NCBI RefSeq assembly: GCF_002860345.1
Contig: NZ_NMYC01000005.1
Location: 682,001 to 746,000, forward strand
DNA: 64,000 nt
Reading direction: 5' to 3'
DNA from: Bifidobacterium anseris
GTDB lineage: Bacteria > Actinomycetota > Actinomycetes > Actinomycetales > Bifidobacteriaceae
In this document: in pieces, positions 47,766 to 57,612 of the stretch
Layout: each line of letters begins with the position of its first letter
Numbering within the stretch: the first letter of the stretch is position 1
Made by a program: the position numbers and the translations under genes
The notes under the pieces: generated by a model
What the model was told of the DNA's origin: nothing
What the model saw: the letters and a program-made list of their open reading frames with translations, nothing else
The model's database searches: none

Positions 47766-49325
47766 TCAGACTCCCATATCCGAGGCATCGTGATAACGGA
47801 AGCGCATGAAGTCGGCATGTCCTCCAACATGCCGGGTCGCTTGGGTGAACAGCGCGAACCGGCATCCTGTGAAATGATCCAGTTTGAACCACAGGCGGTG
47901 GGGATGTCCGATCGGTATCCACCCGGCGTCTGTTCGCACAAGGAAGCGCGCGGTATCGCGCATGTCGGTGTAGTCGATCTCCAAGCGGAACGTGGCCTGC
48001 GGCGACGGCAATGGCAGGGACTCCACTTCAACCGGGATCTCGTCGTAATGGCGTTCGGCGGTGTTGTCCGGGTGCAGCGCATTGCGCTCCGCCATGATCG
48101 CATACCAAGATCCCTGCCTGCGTGTTATGGCGGCGTATGCGTAGCAGCCTTGGAATGCGCAGAGCCCGGCGATGTCGCCTTCCATGAGTCCGCTGGCGTC
48201 GATGGTTACTTCCGCGGCGCACCGTGGGCCGGTCGTGCGTTGCGTAAGCGTATTGGTCGCCCGCAGCATGGTGGCCGATACGCGGCTTGTGGTGATGCGG
48301 AATGCGCCGGGGCGTTCCGTCACCGACCATGTCTCGTCATGTGGTGTGTGGTTGAACTGCCAATAGGGGGCCAGATGGATGTTTCCCTTGTCATCGGGCG
48401 TGTAGCGGAAATCGTCATTGCCATTGAGCGGCGCATAATGATGGTGCGGTTCGACGGAAGGAGCGCTTTCGACGTATGCCGGAACCCGCCCGTTCACGCC
48501 CAATACGGGCATGCCGTCCGTATCGAAATGCATCGGCATGAGCACGGGTGTCCTGCCCAATGCCCCGCGGTCCTGGAACATGAACGCGTACCATTGGCCA
48601 TCGGGCGTGTCCACCATGCCGCCTTGCGCCACACCTTGGTCATGGTATCCCAAGTCGTCATCCAGAATGCAGCGGCCCCGGAACTCACCGTCAAGAGAAT
48701 CCGCGATGAAACAATCCTCGGTTTTGCGGTGGCCACGGGCGAAATGACAGGTGAACAGGTAATACCGTCCATCATGCCGTTGCAGATGCGAGCCTTCGTA
48801 TCCCAGATCCTGATTCGGCAGGTCCTGCACGAGCACGCGGTCGAGTCCACCGGCCTTCGGTCCGGACAGATCCACCTCCATCTCGGTCAGCCGCAGTGTG
48901 GTGTTGCCGTGAACGATGAACACACGCCCATCGTCAAAGAGCAGCGAAGGATCGTGGTAGAAGCCCTGGACGATATGATGACGCCATGGACCGCGGGCGT
49001 CCTCGGCGGTGAACAGGTGGGTCGTATGGGTGTCATTCGCGGAGAACAGCACATGGAATCTGCCGTTGTGCCATCGCAGGGACGGCGCCCACATGCCTTG
49101 CCCGTACAAGTCCTGATCGCCGTCCAACATATAGGCGCCCGTATGCCCAAGTGTGTGGTAGACATGGCCATACGGTTCCCAATGTGTCAGGTCGAACGAC
49201 CTCAATATGTCGCATCCGGGCATGAAATGCATCGTGGTGCTCGCCATGTAATAGGTATGGCCGACCCTGATGATGTCGGGATCGGGAAAATCCGAGTTGA
49301 GTATTGGATTCCGGACAACGCCCAT
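47766..49325 (-). CDS. GH43 glycosidase, copy 3
   Basis: 519 residues, start ATG 49325 with GGAGG upstream on the minus strand. Base Asp lies in DFPDPDIIRVGHTYYMAST, pKa Asp in FYHDPSLLFDDGRV and acid Glu in LGYEGSHLQRHDGRYYL. The variant YEGSHL in place of EGPHLY marks a subfamily different from copies 1 and 2, such as the exo-acting arabinofuranosidase/xylosidase group. No signal peptide. Likely co-transcribed from the xylB side (96-bp gap). Confidence 0.88.
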   Translation of the reverse strand: MGVVRNPILNSDFPDPDIIRVGHTYYMASTTMHFMPGCDILRSFDLTHWEPYGHVYHTLGHTGAYMLDGDQDLYGQGMWAPSLRWHNGRFHVLFSANDTHTTHLFTAEDARGPWRHHIVQGFYHDPSLLFDDGRVFIVHGNTTLRLTEMEVDLSGPKAGGLDRVLVQDLPNQDLGYEGSHLQRHDGRYYLFTCHFARGHRKTEDCFIADSLDGEFRGRCILDDDLGYHDQGVAQGGMVDTPDGQWYAFMFQDRGALGRTPVLMPMHFDTDGMPVLGVNGRVPAYVESAPSVEPHHHYAPLNGNDDFRYTPDDKGNIHLAPYWQFNHTPHDETWSVTERPGAFRITTSRVSATMLRATNTLTQRTTGPRCAAEVTIDASGLMEGDIAGLCAFQGCYAYAAITRRQGSWYAIMAERNALHPDNTAERHYDEIPVEVESLPLPSPQATFRLEIDYTDMRDTARFLVRTDAGWIPIGHPHRLWFKLDHFTGCRFALFTQATRHVGGHADFMRFRYHDASDMGV

Positions 49326-49421
49326 AGAAGCCTCCAGGGGTAAGGATTTACGATATGGAATGCCGGGTGGCGGGCGCGATATGCGGATGGCACCCGCCAC
49401 CCGTTTGGGGTGCGGAAAGAA

Positions 49422-50951
49422 TCAGCCGCGGGCCTGTACGTAGGCCTCATAGACCTGCGGGGTGGGGGCGCCGATCTGCACCCCGTCGATCGAAATCGGC
49501 CAGTCGGGAGCGTCGTCCACGCCGCTGAGCACCCAGGCGGCCTGCCTTGCCGCGCCGATCGCCACGTATTCGTCGGTCGCCGGGCATGAGACATCCATAC
49601 CCAGGATGCATGGTGCGAGCGTGCGGACCGCCATTGACTTGGCTCCGCCGCCGATGAGCAGGATCCGGTCGATTTGCGCGCCGAGCGAACGGATGAGCTC
49701 CATGCAGTCGCGCTGCGAGCACAACAGGCCCTCCACGAAGGCGCGCGCCACGTTGCGGCGCTCGGTGTTGCGCAGCGTCATGCCACTCAATGTGGCGGTG
49801 GCGTCCGGGCGGTTCGGTGTGCGCTCGCCGTCGAAATACGGCACGAGCGTCATGCCGCCGGCGCCCGGGTGCGAATCGAGCGCGAGCGTGGTGAGCTCGT
49901 CGTAGTCCACGTCGAGCATTGCGCGCGCCGCGTCCAGAATACGCGAGGCGTTGATCGTGCATGCAAGGGGCAGGAAATGCCCGGTGCAGTCGGCGAATCC
50001 GGATACCGAGCCGCTCAGGTCGTAGACGGGCTGCTCACTGATCGCGGCCGCCACGCCCGATGTGCCGAGTGAAACGGACACGTCGCCCACGGTCATGCCC
50101 AGGCCGAGCGAAGCCATCGCATTGTCGCCGCCGCCGGGCGCGATGATGCATCCGCCGGGCACTTGCGCGCCGGCGATGGACGGATCCGCGTTGACCGGTG
50201 CAACTTGGTTCGGTCCAAGCACGTGGGGCAGCACGATGCGTTCGGCGTGCTCGGTGGCGGCGGCGCCCGGCGTGCAGGCGTCGTCGGGCTGCAGTCCCAG
50301 CGCGAGCAGGTCGCGCCGGTAGGTGTTGGAGGCGGCGTCGAAGTACAGTGTGCCCGAGGCGTCGGAACGGTCGGTGAACAGGGCGTCGAGATGCGCGTTT
50401 TCGCCCGGCTGCACGGGGCCGAAGCCGGCGATGCGCCAGCTCAGCCAGTCATGCGGCAGGCACACGGCGGCGATGCGTGCCGCGTTCGCCGGTTCGTGCT
50501 GCGCCACCCATTTGATTTTGGTGAGTGTGTACGAGGCGACGGGGGAGGAGCCCACGGCTTTCACCCAACGTTCGATGCCGCGCTGGTGCGGGTCCTCCGG
50601 CTCTCCGTCGGCCGCCGGCGCGGCGCCGAGCTCATCGATGAGCGCTTCGGCCTGCGGCGCCGAGCTCGTGTCGTTCCACAGCATCGCGTCGCGGATCACC
50701 CGGCCATGTTCGTCGAGTGCCACCATGCCGTGCTGCTGGCCGCCCACGGCGATCGCGGACACATCGTCCAGTCCACCGGCCTGCGAGGCGGCTTCCTGGA
50801 ACGCGCGCCACCAGTGCTCCGGGTTGACGACGGATCCGTCGGGGTGCTTCGCCTGTCCGAAGCGCACCAGTTCGCCCGTTGCGGCGTCGGTGACACGGAC
50901 CTTGCAGGATTGGGTCGAAGCGTCGACCCCGGCCACGAGAACTCTGCTCAT
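49422..50951 (-). CDS. xylB: Xylulokinase
   Basis: 509 residues, start ATG 50951 with AAAGGAG on the minus strand. FGGY-kinase features: GVDASTQSCKVRV near the N-terminus, GGQQHGMVALD, and the ATP-domain blocks GGGDNAMASLGLG and GGGAKS. It phosphorylates xylulose to xylulose-5-phosphate, the substrate of the bifid-shunt phosphoketolase. Divergent from the ROK regulator, with a palindrome between them. Confidence 0.93.
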   Translation of the reverse strand: MSRVLVAGVDASTQSCKVRVTDAATGELVRFGQAKHPDGSVVNPEHWWRAFQEAASQAGGLDDVSAIAVGGQQHGMVALDEHGRVIRDAMLWNDTSSAPQAEALIDELGAAPAADGEPEDPHQRGIERWVKAVGSSPVASYTLTKIKWVAQHEPANAARIAAVCLPHDWLSWRIAGFGPVQPGENAHLDALFTDRSDASGTLYFDAASNTYRRDLLALGLQPDDACTPGAAATEHAERIVLPHVLGPNQVAPVNADPSIAGAQVPGGCIIAPGGGDNAMASLGLGMTVGDVSVSLGTSGVAAAISEQPVYDLSGSVSGFADCTGHFLPLACTINASRILDAARAMLDVDYDELTTLALDSHPGAGGMTLVPYFDGERTPNRPDATATLSGMTLRNTERRNVARAFVEGLLCSQRDCMELIRSLGAQIDRILLIGGGAKSMAVRTLAPCILGMDVSCPATDEYVAIGAARQAAWVLSGVDDAPDWPISIDGVQIGAPTPQVYEAYVQARG

Positions 50952-51026
50952 GAGATGACTCCTTTGTTCGTCCGTCCGCCGTGTGCGGGGCACTGCGGCG
51001 TGCATGCGAAGCGTGCGGACGGCCTA

Positions 51027-51049
51027 TATAGTTAGATGAGTAAACTATA
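51027..51049. promoter_or_regulatory. ROK operator between xylB and the ROK regulator
   Basis: TATAGTT-N9-AACTATA, perfect 7-bp arms; read as TAGTTA-N7-AAACTA it has the same spacing and right arm as the GH94 site at 11928-11946. It is 75 bp from the xylB start and 95 bp from the regulator start, well placed to control both. Confidence 0.75.
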
Positions 51050-51144
51050 ATGGGTAGTGTAGCATACGATATGTCGGCGAGGAAACGCCCACGCGGGTCG
51101 CAGAGTGGCTGCACACTCGGGCTGGAGCAAGCAAGGAGTGTCTT

Positions 51145-52365
51145 ATGGCGGTTCTCAAGCGCATCAATCAGGATGACCTACGCAACCACAACCTATCCGT
51201 GGTGCTTGATACGATGCTCCGTTCCACAAGCGCTTTCAGCCGTGCAGACCTTGCCAAGGAGACCGGCCTCACGAAAGCCACGATGTCGCTGCTCATCTCC
51301 ATGCTCCTTTCGCACCGCATCGTCAAGGAGGGCGCGCCGCTCGTCCAGTCGGTGTACGGGCGTCCAAGCACGCCGCTGAGCATAGCGGGCGGCAGTGTGT
51401 GCGGCATCGGCATCCAGATCAACACCGATGGCTACGGCTATGTGGTGCTCGACCTCGACGGCAGTGTCGTGGCCGAGCGCTGGATCGCGCGCGACCTGCA
51501 CGACGCCGACGCCGACGCGCTGTTCAACGAGCTTGACGCCATGCTCGTCGAACAGGAGAAGACACTGCGCGCGCAGAGCTATATGATCGCCGGCGTCGGC
51601 CTTGCGTTGCCCGGCCTGGTGACCGAGGACGGCCATCTGCTCATGGCGCGCAACTTGGGGTGGGAAGACCTCGACCTGAGCCGTTTCGACCTGATTCGCC
51701 GGTTCGACGTGGTGGTGGCGAACGAATCGAACATGGCCGCTGTGGCGCAGCTGCCGGGGTATGCCACGCAGCGCACCGACGAGGGGATTGTGGGGCCGAA
51801 CGGATCGTTCCTGTATGTGTCGACCGACATCGGCATCGGCGGCGCCATTGTGCGCGGGGGGCGCGTGGTCACCGGCGACCATGGGTATGCCGGAGAGATC
51901 GGCCATCTTTCGGTGCAGATGGATGGGCCCGTCTGCCGTTGCGGCCGCCGCGGCTGCGTCGAGGCCTACGCCGGCCGCCGATCCATGGTGGAGGCCGCCG
52001 GCGTGGCCGAAGGCAATGCCGCTGCCTCACAGGCGGCGCTCGACGAATTCGGTAGGCGCGTGCGGGAAGGGGATCCGGTCGCCATGGCGGTGTTCGCCGA
52101 CGCCGGGCATGCCATGACGTCGATGCTTACGTCGGTGATCAATCTGTCCGACCTCGATACCGTGATCATTGGCGGCAGCTGGGCCCGCGTGCCTGCGGAT
52201 GTGCTGGAGCGCATGGCGGCGCGCGTCCAGGCGCGTATCCTCGCGCGCGGCACGCTCAATGTGCGCCTGCTGCGCGCTTCGGGCATCTCTCGCCCGGCGC
52301 TGTTCGGCGCCGCACAGACCGGCTTGCGCAATTTCATCGACGACCCGCTGCGCTACCTCGGCTGA
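51145..52365 (+). CDS. ROK-family transcriptional regulator (XylR-like)
   Basis: 406 residues, start ATG 51145 behind AAGGAG. The N-terminal winged helix (FSRADLAKETGLTKATMSLLI) is followed by a ROK sugar-kinase-like domain with the zinc motif CRCGRRGCVEAY and DIGIGGAIVRGG. The combination is that of XylR/NagC-type repressors whose ligand is a sugar. Divergent from xylB and downstream of a perfect palindrome, so it most likely controls xylB and GH43 copy 3, and itself. Confidence 0.9.
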   Translation: MAVLKRINQDDLRNHNLSVVLDTMLRSTSAFSRADLAKETGLTKATMSLLISMLLSHRIVKEGAPLVQSVYGRPSTPLSIAGGSVCGIGIQINTDGYGYVVLDLDGSVVAERWIARDLHDADADALFNELDAMLVEQEKTLRAQSYMIAGVGLALPGLVTEDGHLLMARNLGWEDLDLSRFDLIRRFDVVVANESNMAAVAQLPGYATQRTDEGIVGPNGSFLYVSTDIGIGGAIVRGGRVVTGDHGYAGEIGHLSVQMDGPVCRCGRRGCVEAYAGRRSMVEAAGVAEGNAAASQAALDEFGRRVREGDPVAMAVFADAGHAMTSMLTSVINLSDLDTVIIGGSWARVPADVLERMAARVQARILARGTLNVRLLRASGISRPALFGAAQTGLRNFIDDPLRYLG

Positions 52366-52437
52366 GGGCGCCCGTACTCCATCTCAATATGCAGTTCGCA
52401 TAGTGGTCGTCTTGCGGTGCGGTGCTACACTGTCTTG

Positions 52438-52476
52438 CGGCGTTCCCGCCCGAGCTGCGCAGGTCAAGGAACGCCG
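52438..52476 (+). promoter_or_regulatory. Hairpin in the leader of the ECF component gene
   Basis: A 9-bp perfect stem (52438-52446 with 52468-52476) lies between a possible -10 TACACT (52426-52431) and the start codon. No TPP or other known riboswitch consensus is recognisable. Confidence 0.4.
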
Positions 52477-52528
52477 GCGATCCGCCAATACCATGCTGTG
52501 CGCAGTACCGTAAGGAAGAGGGACTTCC

Positions 52529-53185
52529 ATGATCGAACACACCCAAAACCAATCCAACATCACCATCCGTTCGGGCAGAAGACTGCGTTGGACGACCGCG
52601 GACATCGCCGTGGCCGCCGCGCTCGGCATCGCTGCCGGCGTCGTCTTCTGGGGATTCAATTTCGCCTACTCGTCGATCTCTCCGATTCTCGGCGGACTGC
52701 TGCCGGGATTCGCGAGCATCCTGCACGCCGTGTGGTACTTCTCGGGTACGCTCGCCGTGCTCATCCTGCGCAAGCCGGGGTCGGCCGTCTTCGTCAACCT
52801 CGTCGGATGCGCCGCCGAGATGCTGATCGGCAGCTCGTTCTCCTTCGGATTCGTCTTCCTGTCGGCCGCGCTGCAGGGACTGTTCGCCGAACTGCCGTTC
52901 GCGCTGACGCGCTACCGCGTCTTTAATCTGCCGATCTCGATCCTGTCCGGCGTGAGCACGGCGGTCGAATACGGCGTCTACCTGATGCTGTTCCGCTATC
53001 AGGGCGTCGCGTTCGTCAGCCCGCGCGGCATCGTGCACATGGTGAGTGAGATCATCGGCGGCGCGCTCATCGCCGGCGTGTGCTCGTGGTACCTCTACCT
53101 GGCGATCGCGAAGACTGGCGTCCTCGACCGCTTCGCCTCCGGCCGCGCCGTCCGCACCGCCGCAACCGCCGGCACTGAGCGGTGA
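52529..53185 (+). CDS. ECF transporter substrate-binding (S) component, YkoE-like
   Basis: 218 residues, start ATG 52529 behind AAGGAAGAGGGA. Five or six membrane segments and LRWTTADIAVAAALGIAAGV followed by GFNFAYSSISPI fit the YkoE family of ECF S components linked to thiamine or its hydroxymethylpyrimidine precursor. The coupling module (YkoD/YkoC-like) is not in the window; the next gene is unrelated. The vitamin assignment is by family only. Confidence 0.78.
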   Translation: MIEHTQNQSNITIRSGRRLRWTTADIAVAAALGIAAGVVFWGFNFAYSSISPILGGLLPGFASILHAVWYFSGTLAVLILRKPGSAVFVNLVGCAAEMLIGSSFSFGFVFLSAALQGLFAELPFALTRYRVFNLPISILSGVSTAVEYGVYLMLFRYQGVAFVSPRGIVHMVSEIIGGALIAGVCSWYLYLAIAKTGVLDRFASGRAVRTAATAGTER

Positions 53186-53497
53186 CCCATTTTGCCGCCG
53201 TGCGCCGCATCTGGCGGCGGTCCATGGTTGACCCCAACCACCTACTGCCGCTGCAACCGTGTTTGATGGCAGTCGGTGGTTGGCCTCAATCTTGGACTGC
53301 TGCAGGGGAGGGGTGCTTCGGCGGGAGATTGGTGGGCGGACCGGGATGTCCCACTACGTAAGATAGGCGGCGAGGATACGGGAGGGCGTCCACGTACACT
53401 GAAGTCGGCGATGCATGGGCAGGAGAGAGCGTGCATCGTGACGAACGCATGCGACATCATCGAGATGTGCGCCATCACATGAAAAGAAGGTTTGTTC
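53186..53497. other. 312-bp gap between the ECF component and coiled-coil genes
   Basis: Holds a long hairpin at 53234-53283 and presumably a promoter for the next gene. I see no convincing coding frame; a 68-codon frame at 53276 begins at GTG without a ribosome site. Confidence 0.5.
53234..53283 (+). terminator. Hairpin after the ECF component gene
   Basis: 16-nt arms (53234-53249 with 53268-53283), 15 paired, start CCAACCACC. Loop of 18 nt, no T-run. Confidence 0.6.
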
Positions 53498-54415
53498 ATG
53501 GTGGACGACAGCACGATCGTGTACGCGGGGGCCGAGGCCGGCACGCAGACCGAACTCATCAACCCCAACGAAATCGCCGCGATGGCGAAGCAGCCGAGCC
53601 ACAAGCCGCCGAAAGACGACAATCGCAAATACCTGTGGGTGATCTTCGCGTCGATCGCCGTGCTCGCACTGTTCGCCGCCGTCATCCTCATCGGCGTGCA
53701 GATCCACAACCATCGTCAGCAGCAGCTCGCGCAGGAGCATGCGCGCTGCGAAAGCGCGATGACGGCGCTCAACGAGAAGGCAAAGCAGTACGAGGCGCTG
53801 CGCGACGGCGACGGCGCTGCCGCCGGAGCGATCTCCGACATTCAGGTCACCGACAGCGGCACCGTCAAGCTGCTCGACGAACAGCTCAAGGCGCAGACGC
53901 CGTCGGCGACGAGCTGCGCCGTGTCGTCGATCGACCAATACGACGCGCGCATCCAGCAGATCCACGATCACGAGGAGTGGTACGACGCGCATATGCGTTC
54001 GCTGCAGGAAGCTGTCGACGGCGTCAACGATTCGAAGCGGCTCAAGGAGGTTGAGGAGGCGACGGCCACGCTCGACGACACGTTGCGCGAGGCGCAGACG
54101 ACGCTCGACCTGACGCGCGGTCAGGTGGCCGACGAGGCGACGTGGAACCGCCTGTCCGATCTCTACGCGAAGGCGCAGCAGGCTGAAGCCGGCGGCAAAC
54201 TCGACGAGATCACGTCGGTCGAACAGGAGATCAAGACGGCGATTGGCGACGTCAACGCGTCGCGCGACAAGAAAGTCGCCGAAGATGAACGCAAGGCGCG
54301 CGAAGAGGCGCAGAAGAAGGCACAGGCCGAAGCCGACCGCAAGAAGGCGCAGGATCAGTCCAACAAGGACAACAACCGCGACAACGGCGGCAACAAGGAG
54401 AACAATCGCCGCTGA
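53498..54415 (+). CDS. Membrane-anchored coiled-coil protein, unknown
   Basis: 305 residues, start ATG 53498 with AGAAGG 7 nt upstream; TTG 53492 is less likely. One membrane segment near residues 45-68 (YLWVIFASIAVLALFAAVIL) is followed by a mostly helical extracellular part with coiled-coil segments and a TolA-like Lys/Ala/Asn-rich tail. Two Cys (in ARCESAMTAL and SATSCAVSS) could be disulfide-bonded. I do not recognise the family. A terminator follows at 54444-54467. Confidence 0.65.
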   Translation: MVDDSTIVYAGAEAGTQTELINPNEIAAMAKQPSHKPPKDDNRKYLWVIFASIAVLALFAAVILIGVQIHNHRQQQLAQEHARCESAMTALNEKAKQYEALRDGDGAAAGAISDIQVTDSGTVKLLDEQLKAQTPSATSCAVSSIDQYDARIQQIHDHEEWYDAHMRSLQEAVDGVNDSKRLKEVEEATATLDDTLREAQTTLDLTRGQVADEATWNRLSDLYAKAQQAEAGGKLDEITSVEQEIKTAIGDVNASRDKKVAEDERKAREEAQKKAQAEADRKKAQDQSNKDNNRDNGGNKENNRR

Positions 54416-54443
54416 TTGCGGCGGATACGCGACAGATACGAGG

Positions 54444-54467
54444 AAACCCGCCGTTGCCAGCGGGTTT
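54444..54467 (+). terminator. Terminator of the coiled-coil gene
   Basis: AAACCCGC (54444-54451) pairs with GCGGGTTT (54460-54467), 8-nt loop, ending just before the tRNA. Confidence 0.75.
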
Positions 54468-54474
54468 GCAATCG

Positions 54475-54548
54475 TGGGGCCTCAGGGGCTTGAACCCTGG
54501 ACCGGCGGATTATGAGTCCGATGCTCTAACCGACTGAGCTAAGGCCCC
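54475..54548 (-). tRNA. tRNA with CAT anticodon (tRNA-Met or tRNA-Ile2)
   Basis: A 74-nt cloverleaf on the minus strand: acceptor GGGGCCT with AGGCCCC, anticodon loop CTCATAA, T-arm CAGGG-TTCAAGC-CCCTG, CCA not encoded. The CAT anticodon fits elongator Met or, if the C is modified by TilS, Ile2 reading AUA. The structure shows it is not the initiator (position 1-72 is G-C). Confidence 0.9.
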
Positions 54549-54758
54549 ACGTCGTATCGCGGGAAACCGCGGATGCGACTTGCTAAAGTGTAGCAAACGA
54601 CATGACCATTACGGTCGGGGCACGGCAGGGAATCGGCGGATGCGGAAGGGCCGGCGCGGCCGCGGGCACCGGTTGGGCGGCTGCCGCGGGTGCGCGGACG
54701 GCCCTTGTGCGATCGCCCTGCGCAGTCGCGGCGCGGGGCGCGCGGACGGTATAACGAA

Positions 54759-54784
54759 AAACGCCGACCCGAAGGCCGGCGTTT
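54759..54784 (-). terminator. rpmE terminator
   Basis: An 8-bp perfect outer stem (AAACGCCG with CGGCGTTT) plus two inner pairs, followed on the minus strand by TT. Located 17 bp beyond the rpmE stop. Confidence 0.8.
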
Positions 54785-54801
54785 CCGTATCAGCGTGAGA
54801 G

Positions 54802-55014
54802 TCAGCTGCTCTTCTTGCCGTAGCGCTTCTCGAAGCGGGCCACACGGCCGCCGGTATCCAGAATCTTCTGCTTACCGGTGTAGAACGGGTGGCACTTCGA
54901 GCAGACGTCCACCGTCATGTGGTCGCCCTTGGCGGTCGACTTCGTGACGAAGGTGTTGCCGCAGGAGCAGGTAACCTGCACCGCATGATAATCAGGATGA
55001 ATTCCTGGCTGCAT
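54802..55014 (-). CDS. rpmE: 50S ribosomal protein L31
   Basis: 70 residues, start ATG 55014 with TAGGAGA upstream on the minus strand ([12 protein letters not shown]). Cys residues in TCSCGNTF and VCSKCHPF mark the zinc-binding (C+) form. The surrounding longer frame up to 55110 is not part of the protein. Divergent from prfA, a classic pairing. Confidence 0.95.
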   Translation of the reverse strand: MQPGIHPDYHAVQVTCSCGNTFVTKSTAKGDHMTVDVCSKCHPFYTGKQKILDTGGRVARFEKRYGKKSS

Positions 55015-55333
55015 AATTTGTCTCCTAAAGATACGGGGGACCCGGGTCGCCATGCCCCGATGGCAGGCGTGAACCGGATACATGCATTGTACGGCTGTGC
55101 ATTGACGCAACCGTACGGCTCGTCCCGTGACGAACCACGAGCGTCGCCATCAGGGACAACTTCCCGGGCGCCGTGTTTATTCCACACCCGCACCCACACC
55201 CGTGCGCGTCCGCGTTTCTCCTGTGGGCGCCGGAGGCGACAACGGCTCTTGCTAGGATGGAACGGTTTGAACGGAGGGCCGTGCACGACGCCGGATGGCG
55301 TGAGTCCGCGGCCGAGGCATCGAAAAGGCGAAG
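55015..55333. other. Divergent promoter region of rpmE and prfA
   Basis: 319 bp. On the minus strand TACAAT (55086-55091) is a good -10 for rpmE. For prfA, TAGGAT near 55253 is the best -10. A repeated GTACGGCT (55089 and 55113) is the only other structure I see. Confidence 0.4.
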
Positions 55334-56425
55334 ATGGCAGAGGAACAGTTCCCGGCGGCGCGTACCGCACTTGAGGAATACCGCAGGATCGAGCAGCAGA
55401 TGGCGCAGCCGGATGTGGCGTCGTCCCCGGACAGGATGCGCAAGCTGGGGCGGCGTCACGCCGAACTCGGCGCCATCGTTAGCGCGTACACCGATTATCT
55501 GCATGCCCGTGACGACGCCGAGGCTGCACATGAGATGGCGGCGGAGGATCCCGATTTCGAGGCCGAGGCGAAACGGCTCGAGGAGGCGCTGCCGGCCGCC
55601 GAGGAACGGCTGCGCACGGCGCTCATCCCGCGCGACCCGGACGACGCGCGCGACGTGATCATGGAGATCAAGGCCGGCACCGGCGGCGAGGAGGCCGCGT
55701 TGTTCGCCGGCGACCTGCTGCGCATGTACACGCGCTACGCCGAGAAGCGCGGCTGGAGCACGACGATCCAAAGCGAGAACACGACCGAGCTCGGCGGCGT
55801 CAAGGACGTGCAGCTTGCGATCCGCGCGAAGGGCACGCCGGCGCCCGAGGAGGGCGTCTGGGCGTCGCTCAAGTACGAGGGGGGCGTGCATCGCGTGCAG
55901 CGCATCCCGGTGACCGAATCGCAGGGCCGCATCCAGACGTCGGCCGCCGGCGTCATCGTGTTCCCCGAGGCCGACGAGGACGACGACGAGATCGAGATCG
56001 ACCCGAAGGATCTCAAAATCGACATCTTCATGAGCTCCGGGCCCGGCGGCCAGTCAGTCAACACGACGTATTCGGCGGTGCGTATGACGCACATCCCGAC
56101 CGGCATCGTCGTGAGCATGCAGGACGAGAAGTCGCAGATCCAGAACCGCGCGTCGGCGCTGCGCGTCCTCAAGAGCCGGCTGCTCGCGATGAAGCACGAG
56201 CAGGAGGCCGCCGAGGCCGCCGACATGCGCCACTCGCAGGTGCGTTCGCTCGACCGTTCCGAGCGCATCCGCACCTACAACTTCCCGGAGAACCGCATCG
56301 TCGACCACCGTACGAACTACAAGGCGTACAATCTCGACGCCGTGCTCGACGGCGACCTGCAGGCCGTCATCGACAGCGACGTGCAGGCCGACGAGGCGCA
56401 GCGCCTGGCCCGTACCAACGAGTGA
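55334..56425 (+). CDS. prfA: Peptide chain release factor 1
   Basis: 363 residues. The GGQ hydrolysis motif is residues 238-240 ([10 protein letters not shown]) and the codon-recognition tripeptide lies in [14 protein letters not shown] (PVT, RF1 type, against SPF in RF2). It releases peptides at UAA and UAG. The start ATG 55334 is behind AAAGGCGAAG. Followed by prmC, which methylates the GGQ glutamine. Confidence 0.95.
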   Translation: MAEEQFPAARTALEEYRRIEQQMAQPDVASSPDRMRKLGRRHAELGAIVSAYTDYLHARDDAEAAHEMAAEDPDFEAEAKRLEEALPAAEERLRTALIPRDPDDARDVIMEIKAGTGGEEAALFAGDLLRMYTRYAEKRGWSTTIQSENTTELGGVKDVQLAIRAKGTPAPEEGVWASLKYEGGVHRVQRIPVTESQGRIQTSAAGVIVFPEADEDDDEIEIDPKDLKIDIFMSSGPGGQSVNTTYSAVRMTHIPTGIVVSMQDEKSQIQNRASALRVLKSRLLAMKHEQEAAEAADMRHSQVRSLDRSERIRTYNFPENRIVDHRTNYKAYNLDAVLDGDLQAVIDSDVQADEAQRLARTNE

Positions 56426-56523
56426 GCGCCGACGAGTGAGCGCGGCGCGCGCGCAACGCACAGAACGCGTCGCATATGGCGCGATGGACATCACACGACA
56501 TACGAACCATGCAGGAGGCGGCG

Positions 56524-57516
56524 ATGGCGTCGGCAACCGATGAAGCAACCGATGGAATGGACGACGCGGCGGCGGCGCGCCCGCAGATGCCCGGGGACGG
56601 CGCGCAGGCCGTCGCCGACCTCATCGCCGTCGGCGGCGACCGACTCGCGCAGGCCGGCGTCGACACGCCGCGACACGACGCGAAGCTGCTGCTCGCCGAA
56701 GCGACGCGCGCGTCGCTGAGCGACGTCGACAAGGCGGCGCTGCTCGGCGACGACGTAGCAAGGCTCGTCGACGGCAAATCGATAGATGCGGCCGCCGCGC
56801 TCGCCGACTATTCGGCGATGCTCGCGCGCCGTGAACGCCGCGAGCCGCTGCAGTACATCGTCGGCCATGCGCCGTTCAGGTATCTGGACATCAAGGTCGG
56901 CCCCGGCGTGTTCATTCCGCGCCAGGAGACGGAGCTGCTCGTCGACGAGGCCCTCGGCTGGATCACACGGGGAGGCATGTACTGCCCGCGCGTCGTCGAC
57001 CTGTGCGCGGGCAGCGGCGCGATCGGCCTGTCGATCGCCACCGAAGTGCCCGGCGCGCAAGTGTGGGGCGTCGAGAAGGACGTCCTCGCCGCGCAGTGGA
57101 CGCGCCGCAACGTGAGCGAAGTGGGCGCCACGTTCCCCGACATCACGGCGAACTACCATCTCGAGATCGCCGACGCGACCTGCCCGACGACGCTCGCGCA
57201 GCTCGACGGCACCGTCGACGTCGTCGTCAGCAATCCTCCGTACATCCCGCTCACCGACGTGCCCGAGCAGTTCGAGGTGCGCGAATACGACCCGCAGACC
57301 GCGCTCTACGGCGGCTCCGCCGACGGCATGATGGTGCCGGAACGCATCATCGTGCGCGCCGCCGCGCTGCTGCGCGCAGGCGGCGTCCTTATCATGGAGC
57401 ATGACGTCACGCAGGCGGACCGCACCGTCGCGTTCGCGCGTGCGAGCGGCTTCGCCGACGCGCGCACCGAGATAGACCTCACCGGCCGTCCGCGCTATCT
57501 TGTGGCGACGCGGTAG
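56524..57516 (+). CDS. prmC: Release factor glutamine methyltransferase
   Basis: 330 residues. ATG 56524 is chosen for AGGAGG 5 nt upstream; ATG 56476 and 56509 are also in frame. FIPRQETELLVDEAL, the SAM site VVDLCAGSGAIGLSIA and the catalytic NPPYIPL are all PrmC. It methylates Gln240 of the adjacent prfA product. The first ~40 residues are an extra Ala/Gly-rich stretch. Confidence 0.92.
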   Translation: MASATDEATDGMDDAAAARPQMPGDGAQAVADLIAVGGDRLAQAGVDTPRHDAKLLLAEATRASLSDVDKAALLGDDVARLVDGKSIDAAAALADYSAMLARRERREPLQYIVGHAPFRYLDIKVGPGVFIPRQETELLVDEALGWITRGGMYCPRVVDLCAGSGAIGLSIATEVPGAQVWGVEKDVLAAQWTRRNVSEVGATFPDITANYHLEIADATCPTTLAQLDGTVDVVVSNPPYIPLTDVPEQFEVREYDPQTALYGGSADGMMVPERIIVRAAALLRAGGVLIMEHDVTQADRTVAFARASGFADARTEIDLTGRPRYLVATR

Positions 57517-57612
57517 GCGGGGCGACTACAGTCGTCATCGAAGGGCGCCGCAGGTGTATGCCGCGTCGGCGTCGAAGGAACATCGGCAACGCGGAAAGGC
57601 GGGGGAGCAGGC

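Noticed and set aside
52366-52528. TPP riboswitch ahead of the YkoE-like gene
   Set aside because: No CUGAGA or ACCUGAUCUGGAUAAU-like elements; only a simple hairpin.
53276-53482. 68-codon frame as a small gene
   Set aside because: GTG start without ribosome site, overlaps a hairpin, low-complexity sequence.
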